DNA from: Deltaproteobacteria bacterium
GTDB taxonomy: Bacteria; Bdellovibrionota_C; UBA2361; SZUA-149; JADYYL01
Length of the DNA stretch: 12,602 bases
Reading direction: 5' to 3'
NCBI GenBank assembly: GCA_020853655.1
Contig: JADYYL010000491.1
Location: 1 to 12,602 of the forward strand
The notes below the pieces were generated by a model. The model was given only the letters and a program-made list of their open reading frames with translations. It was not told the origin of the DNA and searched no databases. Made by a program: the position numbers and the translations under genes. Of the stretch, positions 7,360-12,602 are shown piece by piece (position 1 is the stretch's first letter; each line of letters opens with the position of its first letter).

Positions 7360-7754
7360 TACGCGTCTGCAGCCTTCTTCTGGTGGTCGATCCACACGTA
7401 GACCGCTTGAAGTGCCAGGCCGAGCTCGGCGGACTTCGCAGAGAGAACTTCCGGCGGTGCTGACTTCGCCGAGGTCTCTACCGCCAGGGCACAGGCCGCT
7501 GCGACGTTGGCGCCAATACTCAAAGATGCTGACTTAATGGAGTGCGAATGTCGCTGGGCGAGTTCACGGGCAGCGCTATCGAGCGACGCGGTATTCAAAG
7601 AATCGGACAACCGGTCGAACTCAATAGGCGTCGAGCTTCGGAACACCACAAGAATTTCGTCGTAGAGCTCAATATCGCCGTCCAGCCTCTCAAGGGCCAT
7701 CTCGCGATCGACAACATTCGACAACTGATCGGAATGAATCACAACGGCACACAT
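7359..7754 (-). CDS. stand-alone Hpt (histidine phosphotransfer) protein
   Basis: The 131-aa protein is one four-helix Hpt domain. The N-terminal helix reads VVDREMALERLDGDIELYDE, typical of Hpt proteins. The phosphotransfer motif is HSHSIKSASLSIGA, with H71 as the acceptor and K74 at the usual +3 position; Ser in place of the common Gly after the Lys is frequent in Hpt domains. Role by family: a phosphoryl relay between a hybrid-kinase receiver and a downstream receiver in the cytoplasm. It is upstream of the BarA-like kinase on the same strand, which lacks its own Hpt, so the two are probable partners (inference). The start is uncertain. ATG 7754 is where conserved sequence approaches, but AAAGG abuts it with no spacer. 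A GTG at 7742 lies 12 nt after that AAAGG. Upstream ATGs extend to 7853 into Cys-rich, non-Hpt-like sequence. Confidence 0.85.
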   Translation of the reverse strand: MCAVVIHSDQLSNVVDREMALERLDGDIELYDEILVVFRSSTPIEFDRLSDSLNTASLDSAARELAQRHSHSIKSASLSIGANVAAACALAVETSAKSAPPEVLSAKSAELGLALQAVYVWIDHQKKAADA

Positions 7755-7818
7755 CCTTTGCCGGGGAACAATTGGACAGCAAACGCCCTGTCTGATCCCT
7801 ACGTATACGACACATCTT

Positions 7819-7832
7819 TGCATTGCAATGCA
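7819..7832. promoter_or_regulatory. perfect 14-bp palindrome, operator candidate between divergent signalling genes
   Basis: TGCATTGCAATGCA is identical to its reverse complement over all 14 bases. It lies in the 190-bp spacer between the Hpt gene (minus) and the REC-PAS kinase gene (plus), 65 bp from the first and 113 bp from the second. A second palindrome, CGTATACG, is at 7802-7809. A dimeric regulator binding here could control both arms; which regulator is unknown. Confidence 0.45.
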
Positions 7833-7915
7833 GAAGGCGTCATCGCGGGGCACAACGCCGGAAAGGACTACAGGAAAGCGATCAAGCCTCCGGCTCGGAA
7901 TGTCGAAGAATTGTC

Positions 7916-7921
7916 TATATT
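7916..7921 (+). promoter_or_regulatory. candidate -10 box for the REC-PAS kinase gene
   Basis: TATATT matches the sigma-70 -10 consensus at 5 of 6 bases. It ends 23 bp before the ATG at 7945, which would give a short leader. The region 16-18 bp upstream has no TTGACA-like -35 box, so this promoter would depend on an activator or is a chance match. If real, it excludes the upstream in-frame starts at 7828 and 7900. Confidence 0.3.
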
Positions 7922-7944
7922 CGACCTCTTTCCCTCAGGGCGGA

Positions 7945-9504
7945 ATGGCCACTCCTACAATGAACCGGCTTCGAATCGTCGACACGGACTCGAAGATCCG
8001 AGTCCTGTTTCTGGAAGACAACCCACTCCAACACAAGATTCTCGAGTCGTTCATCCGGCAGCAAGCGCTTGGATACGACTATCTCATCATTCCTTCGGTG
8101 AAAGCAGCTCGTGACATTCTCGCCGAGCAATCATTCGATGTCGCCATCGTCGACTACTATCTTGAGGACGGAGTTGCGTCCGAACTGTACGAAGAGCTGA
8201 CGGGAACACCTCTCATCATGGTGACGACGGCTGCGGATCGCAATGTCGCCGTTGAAGCGATGAAAGCCGGGGCCGTCGAGTATCTCGTCAAGGATCAAGA
8301 CCTCACGTACCTTCGAATACTACCTCACGCGATCACGCAGGCGTATACGCGGAAGTGCGCGATGGATCGTCTCCGTCTCCTCTCACACGCGATGACGGAC
8401 ATCCGGGAGGCGGTTTACATCACCAATCCTCAGGGTCGAGTCGTTTTCGTCAATCACGCCCTGGCGGATACGCTGGGCTTTGAGGAAGAGGAGCTCATTG
8501 GCACGCGCGAGAATGTCTTCCTTGAAGACGTCGACGTCGCCGAAGGGCGTGAGCTCAACAAGTCATGGCGGGGCGAAACATTCGCGCGCAAGCGTGACGG
8601 CACTCGCGTCCCGATTCTCCTCTCTCGCTGCGAGCTCGTGCTTCCGGGGCAAAAATCACCTTCTGTCGTCGGCGTTGTTAGCGATATCGCCGAGCTGCGT
8701 CGAATCGAGCAAGAACGTATCGAACTGGCGGAAAGTCTGGGACAGTCTCAGAAGATGAACGCGCTCGGGATGCTTGCTGGTGGCATCGCGCACGATTTTA
8801 ACAACGTCTTGGCATCGATCCGAGGCTTCGCCGAGGTCTCATTGCTGAGCGTTGAAGAGAACTCGACCATTGGCCAGAACCTCCAAGAAGTCATCCGCGC
8901 AGCCGATCGAGCAAGTTGCCTGGTGGACCAGATCAAGGACTTCTCTCGAGCCAATGATGCACAATACGAATCGCTGAACGTCAAGCGGATCATCGAGGAG
9001 GTCGTATCGCTCGTTTCAGCAACCGCGCCGAAACATGTTCGAGTCATGACGGACATTCTTGAAGATAACCTCTTCGTATTCGCGAATCCGACGCAGCTTC
9101 ACCAGCTCGTGATGAACCTGAGTATCAATGCCGTGCAGGCGTTGGGTGACAAGCCGGGTTTCGTCACCGTGCGACTCGAACAACACCACGGACCGTGCCA
9201 TGCGAGCCCCGCGGCAGACCAGACGACCGACTACGCCCGGATCTCAGTGATCGACACGGGCTCCGGCATTCCGCCGGAGATTCTGGGAAAGATCTTCGAA
9301 CCCCTTTTCACCACGAAGAAAGACACAAGAGGAACGGGGTTTGGGTTATCACTGGCGAAGAAGGTTGTTGATTCACTCGATGGAGCGATTCGAGTCACGA
9401 GCAAACCTGGCAATGGATCGACGTTCGAGGTCCTCCTCCCGTTAACGACACGAGCCGCTCAACTGGAGCCCGAGAGCGGCCATACCGAGGTTCAAAGAGG
9501 ATGA
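7945..9504 (+). CDS. REC-PAS-HisKA-HATPase sensor kinase (response-regulator-headed, NtrB/CckA-like catalytic core)
   Basis: This 519-aa soluble protein has no membrane segment. The receiver at ~18-125 is canonical: E24/D25, phospho-acceptor D70, T94/T95, K116. The PAS domain is at ~144-255 (motif ITNPQGRVVFVNHALADTLGF). The HisKA core is GGIAHDFNN with H283, the subclass found in NtrB and CckA. HATPase_c has the N box near N391-N395, G1 DTGSGIP (437-443), an F box FEPLFTTK and G2 GTGFGLSL. A receiver at the front means the kinase probably receives a phosphoryl signal as well as sending one, plausibly from the neighbouring Hpt (inference). ATG 7945 is preceded by AGGGCGGA. Earlier in-frame ATGs at 7828 and 7900 would add residues without domain character. 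The next receiver gene is in the same frame across one TGA. Confidence 0.93.
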   Translation: MATPTMNRLRIVDTDSKIRVLFLEDNPLQHKILESFIRQQALGYDYLIIPSVKAARDILAEQSFDVAIVDYYLEDGVASELYEELTGTPLIMVTTAADRNVAVEAMKAGAVEYLVKDQDLTYLRILPHAITQAYTRKCAMDRLRLLSHAMTDIREAVYITNPQGRVVFVNHALADTLGFEEEELIGTRENVFLEDVDVAEGRELNKSWRGETFARKRDGTRVPILLSRCELVLPGQKSPSVVGVVSDIAELRRIEQERIELAESLGQSQKMNALGMLAGGIAHDFNNVLASIRGFAEVSLLSVEENSTIGQNLQEVIRAADRASCLVDQIKDFSRANDAQYESLNVKRIIEEVVSLVSATAPKHVRVMTDILEDNLFVFANPTQLHQLVMNLSINAVQALGDKPGFVTVRLEQHHGPCHASPAADQTTDYARISVIDTGSGIPPEILGKIFEPLFTTKKDTRGTGFGLSLAKKVVDSLDGAIRVTSKPGNGSTFEVLLPLTTRAAQLEPESGHTEVQRG

Positions 9505-9516
9505 GCGCAAGGTCGA

Positions 9517-9921
9517 GTGCTCATCGTCGACGACGAACCTTCGCTGCGCCGACTCGCGACAACGATGCTTGAACACCTTGGGTTCGAAACAGTAACGTGC
9601 GCAAACGCGCACGAAGCACTCAGGGAACTAGAAGATAACCCTCATGGCTTCCGGCTGGCTGTCGTCGACTACATGCTCCCAGACATGAAGGGCACTCTCC
9701 TCGCGAAGGAGCTGCGCATCCTTTCTCCGCGACTTCCGCTCGTTCTCTGCTCTGGTCAGAGCGACCACGTCTCCGACACCAACTCCTTCGCACTGGGCTT
9801 TCAGCACTATCTCAAAAAGCCGTTCACACTCGTAGGAATGTCGGCGGCTATAAGTGCAGCCCTCGATGAGGCGGCACCTCCCATGACTCATACGCAGACA
9901 TTCACTGCCGTCAAAGGGTAG
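9517..9921 (+). CDS. single-domain response regulator (receiver only), likely split from the upstream kinase
   Basis: The 134-aa product is a full CheY-like receiver: D5/D6 in VDDEP, phospho-acceptor D51 (VVDYMLPD), S79 in LCSG, and K101 in KKPF. There is no output domain, so it probably acts as a phosphate shuttle or sink, or through protein contact. GTG at 9517 is the only start between the kinase stop and the receiver core, with AAGG 4 nt upstream. The start codon sits on the first beta strand itself, so the protein has essentially no leader before the acidic pair; most single receivers have a few residues there. The kinase stop TGA (9502-9504) is in the same frame, four codons upstream. 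An ATG at 9501 overlapping that TGA is in another frame and soon stops. Confidence 0.88.
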   Translation: MLIVDDEPSLRRLATTMLEHLGFETVTCANAHEALRELEDNPHGFRLAVVDYMLPDMKGTLLAKELRILSPRLPLVLCSGQSDHVSDTNSFALGFQHYLKKPFTLVGMSAAISAALDEAAPPMTHTQTFTAVKG

Positions 9922-9948
9922 CTCACCCGCACGCGCCCCTCCTGGATC

Positions 9949-9980
9949 GGCAGGGCCACAACACCGAACGCCCTTCTGCC
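9949..9980. terminator. weak hairpin between convergent genes
   Basis: GGCAGGGC (9949-9956) pairs with GCCC (9970-9973) and TGCC (9977-9980), with a 3-nt bulge and a 13-nt loop. It begins 27 bp after the receiver stop, in the 170-bp gap between convergent genes. No T-run follows, so terminator function is tentative. The remainder of 9922-10091 shows nothing else definable. Confidence 0.3.
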
Positions 9981-10091
9981 AAGCGCTCGAGAACGATCGG
10001 CCCACGACACCCCGCGAACCGACCTCTCCCTCGTTCACGAACAAGGTAGCGAACATTCCTCATCAGAGGGTCGCGGACGCACGCTGCCCTA

Positions 10092-10457
10092 CTAGTCCTT
10101 CATGGCGTCTTCAACGTCTTTGCGGGCGTCCGCTTCGGCGTCCACAATCTCCTCGGTCGCTTCTATCTTCTCGTCGTCAACCTTCCGTTCCGCGTTCGCC
10201 ATCTCCTTTGTCGCATCGATCTTCGCTTCATCGAGCTCGAGCTTCTTCTCGCGAACGTCCTCATTCACGGCCTGCAATGTCTCGTTGCGATTGTCCATCG
10301 CCTTCCCAACTTCTCGCTGAGCTTCCTGCTCTTCCTTCCCGATGGATTTCATACCATCGTTCACCGCTTCTGAGACTCGCTCTTCTCGTGACTGGCATGC
10401 AGACACGCTCAGCAACAGCGCGGCCGCCACGACATATACATTCCGTTGAATACCCAT
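10092..10457 (-). CDS. small lipoprotein with charged, internally repeated helical tail
   Basis: The 121-aa product has a lipoprotein signal peptide (residues 1-20) ending VSA-C, with C21 as the expected lipidation site. The mature part is almost entirely charged (Glu, Asp, Lys, Arg) plus Ala, with no Trp, Pro or Cys after C21, and should be one long helix. An internal repeat with an 18-residue period is visible: KIDATKEMANAE (79-90) against KIEATEEIVDAE (97-108), 7 of 12 identical. Function is unknown; small periplasmic helical lipoproteins can act as envelope tethers or stress proteins (inference only). The ATG has GGGGGA 3 nt upstream. Longer in-frame starts up to 10670 run through the divergent promoter region and would bury the signal peptide. 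It diverges from the TetR/RND operon. Confidence 0.82.
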   Translation of the reverse strand: MGIQRNVYVVAAALLLSVSACQSREERVSEAVNDGMKSIGKEEQEAQREVGKAMDNRNETLQAVNEDVREKKLELDEAKIDATKEMANAERKVDDEKIEATEEIVDAEADARKDVEDAMKD

Positions 10458-10521
10458 GTTTCCCCCTATCATTCCTGAAACTACCGACTGAAGACTGTAT
10501 CCTTCTTGCGGAGGCCGAGAC

Positions 10522-10532
10522 ATGACCGTCAT
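10522..10532. promoter_or_regulatory. 11-bp palindrome in the lipoprotein/TetR spacer
   Basis: ATGAC-C-GTCAT is a perfect inverted repeat with a one-base centre. It is 65 bp upstream of the lipoprotein start and 105 bp upstream of the TetR start. It is a possible operator for the adjacent TetR protein, but it is shorter than most TetR-family sites. Confidence 0.25.
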
Positions 10533-10573
10533 CACTCCGGATTCGATCTCAGAGCTCGAACATCCCCCTCGGT

Positions 10574-10602
10574 GTTTGCAAGTTTCAAGCGTTTGCTTTA
10601 AT
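10574..10602 (+). promoter_or_regulatory. candidate promoter with direct repeat upstream of tetR-RND operon
   Basis: TTGCAA (10576-10581) and TTTAAT (10597-10602) resemble -35 and -10 boxes with a short 15-bp spacer. GTTTGC occurs twice (10574-10579 and 10591-10596), a 17-bp period that places both copies on similar helical faces. A regulator binding the repeats would block this promoter; autoregulation by the TetR protein is inference. Confidence 0.3.
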
Positions 10603-10636
10603 CCATCGAGCACACTCCGCCCCCCAATCCTGACGC

Positions 10637-11305
10637 ATGCGCTCGAACCACACTCACATCCGACCGACACATCGACGCCATGGGGAGCGTCAGGAACTCG
10701 ATACGGAATCGCGCATCATTTCTGCCGCGACACAACTCTTTGCAAGGAACGGTTACGACGCCACGTCCACGAAAGAGATCTGCGGCCTGGCCGCGGTCAA
10801 CATCGCCGCCATCCACTACCATTTTGGGTCCAAAGAAGGCCTTCTTCGTTGCATCCTCGAATCATGCGGAGCGACACGCACGCTGTGCTTGAAGGGCATT
10901 CTCTTGCCTCCGACGAGTGCGGCCGATCTGAAACTGGGTCTTCGACAGTTTCTGGATGCACTCATCGGAGCCTTTCTTGACGAGCCCGATCTCTGGCGAG
11001 TAGCAGAGAGAGAGTACGAGTTCATGCATTCACGAAGCGAAGAGGTGCTTCGAAAGACGCTCTTGAAGCAACAGAACGCGCTTGCGGAGTTCCTGTCGCA
11101 GGCAAGGCGACGTCGTCTTGTAGCCCGGGAAATTGATCCAAGATTCGCTGCTCGGATGCTTTTGTCGCATGTTTCTCAGCACACTCGATTCGACCTGGGA
11201 TGCCGTAAGAGTGCTGGCAGTTCTTTGACGGACCCCAAAGTCCGATCGCGCTGGGTTGACCAATCACTCTGCATTTTTCTTAACGGGATTAGTGAAACAC
11301 AATGA
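10637..11305 (+). CDS. TetR/AcrR-family transcriptional regulator
   Basis: The 222-aa protein has an N-terminal helix-turn-helix at ~25-71: RIISAATQLFARNGYDATSTKE followed by the recognition region and the signature HYHFGSKEGLL (60-70). The HTH resembles the CecR/YbiH-like part of the family. The C-terminal ligand-binding domain (~85-222) is helical and not specific enough to name a ligand. By family it is a dimeric repressor released by a small molecule. Its stop overlaps the start of the adaptor gene (ATGA), so it is the first gene of the efflux operon and probably represses it and itself. ATG 10637 is the only Met start before the HTH. It has a poor ribosome site, so translation may be weak. 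The residues before the HTH are basic (RPTHRRHGER). Confidence 0.88.
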   Translation: MRSNHTHIRPTHRRHGERQELDTESRIISAATQLFARNGYDATSTKEICGLAAVNIAAIHYHFGSKEGLLRCILESCGATRTLCLKGILLPPTSAADLKLGLRQFLDALIGAFLDEPDLWRVAEREYEFMHSRSEEVLRKTLLKQQNALAEFLSQARRRRLVAREIDPRFAARMLLSHVSQHTRFDLGCRKSAGSSLTDPKVRSRWVDQSLCIFLNGISETQ

Positions 11306-12552
11306 AACTCCGCTCGCGCTCTTCGTTCCTCGCGATTCTCGGATGTGCTCTTGCAGGCTGCGGAAGGTCGGAACCGCCCCCTCCACCGAGTCCAACGGTA
11401 ACTGTCACCCGTCCTCTCGTTCGGTCGGTGGTTGAATGGAACGAGTTCTCTGGGCATCTCGCATCTCCCCAGGTGGTGCGGGTCACCGCGCGGGTGAGCG
11501 GATTTGTCGTTGACACATCTTTCCAAGAAGGTTCGATCGTCAGCGCGGGAGATCTGCTCTATGTCATTGACGAACGTCCGTTTCGCGCAGAACTCTCCAG
11601 CCGCGAGGCCGAGGTCGCTCGTGCTGAGGCCGCGCTCGCGCAGGCAGAACTGCAGCATCAGCGGTATCTGAGGATCAAAGACACCAAGGCCGTCTCCGCT
11701 CAAGACTATGATCAGGCGGTCGCTCTATTACGGCAGGCCCAGGCGGGTGTTGCTGGCGCAAAGGCAGCGAGGGAGATCGCAGAACTGCATCTCCAGTGGA
11801 CTCGAGTGACGGCATCGATCTCGGGGCGCGTTGGTCGGAAGCTCGTGACGGAAGGAAATCTTGTCAACGGCGGGGAAGGGACGACGACGGAACTCACGAC
11901 GATAACTTCGATCGATCCCCTCTTCTGCTACGTCGATGTCCCTGAGCGCTCCTACCTCCGCTATCAAGAACTCGCGCTCCAACGCGATCCGACGGCACGC
12001 TCGGCCGCCGGTATGCCGTGCAACATCCGAATCGGAACGGGGGGGGACCTTCCAAACGACTGCGTCATCGACTTCGTCGACAATCGACTGGATCGGGGAA
12101 CAGGAACAATCGCAATCCGCGGTCTCATCTCAAACACGGACGGCGCCCTCACTCCTGGAAGTTTTGCCCGTTTGCGCATCCCAGGGTCGATGCCCTACGA
12201 CGCGCTACTCGTACCTGATGCTTCGATTGGAACCGATCAGAACAGTCGATTTGTCCTCACTGTCAACGAGCAGAACGTCGTTGAGAGTCGACCTGTCACC
12301 ATCGGTGCCCTTTTTGGCGCTCTTCGCGCAGTCACAAAGGGCCTACTCCCCGAAGAGCGGGTGATCATGAACGGTATGCAGCTCGCGAGAGCCGGAGCAT
12401 CGGTGACGCCGAAGGATGGCACACTCGACGATCAGCAACTTGCAAAGTTAAAACCCTATCTTTCCGACACGCTTGCAGAACGACCCGATCAACCGCGCGC
12501 GGCAATGAACTTGCACGCTCCGACGAGTCTGCCTATCGGAGTTGCACATTGA
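11302..12552 (+). CDS. RND efflux periplasmic adaptor (membrane fusion lipoprotein, AcrA/MexE type)
   Basis: The 416-aa protein begins with a lipoprotein signal ending LAG-C (C20), followed by a short Pro-rich linker (EPPPPPSP). Lipoyl/barrel-sandwich halves are at ~55-92 (RVSGFVVDTSFQEGSIVSAGDLL) and ~165-200 (SGRVGRKLVTEGNLVNGG). A coiled-coil hairpin with many Ala/Glu residues lies between them (~93-160). A beta-barrel domain (~205-295) and membrane-proximal domain (~300-370) follow. Length is normal for the family. It bridges the inner-membrane RND pump to an outer-membrane channel. The start codon overlaps the TetR stop and its own stop overlaps the pump start, so the three genes are translationally coupled. 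The substrate cannot be read from the sequence. HAE1-type (organic compounds) fits the pump N-terminus better than a metal pump, but this is inference. Confidence 0.93.
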   Translation: MKLRSRSSFLAILGCALAGCGRSEPPPPPSPTVTVTRPLVRSVVEWNEFSGHLASPQVVRVTARVSGFVVDTSFQEGSIVSAGDLLYVIDERPFRAELSSREAEVARAEAALAQAELQHQRYLRIKDTKAVSAQDYDQAVALLRQAQAGVAGAKAAREIAELHLQWTRVTASISGRVGRKLVTEGNLVNGGEGTTTELTTITSIDPLFCYVDVPERSYLRYQELALQRDPTARSAAGMPCNIRIGTGGDLPNDCVIDFVDNRLDRGTGTIAIRGLISNTDGALTPGSFARLRIPGSMPYDALLVPDASIGTDQNSRFVLTVNEQNVVESRPVTIGALFGALRAVTKGLLPEERVIMNGMQLARAGASVTPKDGTLDDQQLAKLKPYLSDTLAERPDQPRAAMNLHAPTSLPIGVAH

Positions 12553-12602
12553 CGCTTGCTCACTTTTTTATCGACCGACCTGTCTTTGCCGCGGTCCTCT
12601 CC
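12549..12602 (+). CDS. RND efflux inner-membrane pump, N-terminus only (AcrB/MexF type)
   Basis: Only 18 codons are in the window, reading MTLAHFFIDRPVFAAVLS from a TTG start. The FFIDRPVFA signature is the standard N-terminus of HAE1-family RND pumps, where it precedes the first membrane helix. The TTG at 12549 overlaps the adaptor stop (TTGA), so translation is probably coupled. The pump is proton-driven and works as a trimer with the adaptor. The rest of the gene, and any outer-membrane channel gene, lie beyond the right edge. Confidence 0.88.
   Translation, partial: MTLAHFFIDRPVFAAVLS

Noticed and set aside
9501..9572. ATG overlapping the kinase stop (ATGA) as the start of the receiver gene
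   Set aside because: It is in a different frame from the receiver and hits a stop after about 23 codons.
10458..10670. N-terminal extension of the lipoprotein to 192 aa
   Set aside because: It would place the signal peptide and lipobox at residue ~90, crosses the divergent promoter region and overlaps the TetR start.
1..12602. Mobile elements, tRNA genes, CRISPR arrays, long direct repeats
   Set aside because: No transposase or integrase reading frame, no tRNA cloverleaf, no regularly spaced repeats and no terminal inverted repeats were found by eye on either strand.

Overview
The window comes from a moderately GC-rich Gram-negative bacterium. The envelope genes support this: a phospholipid-recycling Aas-type fusion, two lipoproteins with clear lipoboxes, and the start of an RND efflux operon. 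The density of sensor kinases and receivers, together with the MFS-PlsC-acyl ligase fusion, would suit a deltaproteobacterial-type lineage (Myxococcota, Bdellovibrionota, Desulfobacterota or similar). That placement is inference; no marker gene in the window settles it. No tRNA, rRNA, CRISPR array, transposase or integrase was seen.

Left part (1-4427). On the minus strand, a small membrane protein with a pilin-like N-terminus (2534-2935) lies upstream of a very large gene (1-2415, cut by the window edge). The large gene joins an MFS lysophospholipid flippase, a PlsC acyltransferase and the start of an AMP-binding acyl-ACP/CoA ligase. Divergent from them is a two-TM small protein (3114-3497). 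A 273-bp spacer with two strong inverted repeats (one CRP-like) leads to an unrecognised helical 218-aa protein (3771-4427), which is followed by a hairpin.

Middle part (4718-9921). This is a two-component signalling island. On the minus strand, a stand-alone Hpt protein (7359-7754) precedes a BarA-like hybrid kinase (4718-7222) that has two receivers but no Hpt domain of its own. The kinase carries a His-rich stretch in its periplasmic sensor, and its first receiver looks degenerate. On the plus strand, a REC-PAS-HisKA-HATPase kinase (7945-9504) is followed in the same reading frame, after a single TGA and four codons, by a canonical receiver (9517-9921). The two arms diverge from a 190-bp spacer with a perfect 14-bp palindrome. 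No DNA-binding output domain is encoded here, so the island probably feeds regulators elsewhere.

Right part (10092-12602). A small lipoprotein with a charged, internally repeated helical tail (minus strand) diverges from a TetR-family regulator, an RND periplasmic adaptor and the first 18 codons of the RND pump. The last three are linked by ATGA and TTGA stop/start overlaps and form one operon. The TetR protein is probably the local repressor. No outer-membrane channel gene is visible before the window ends.
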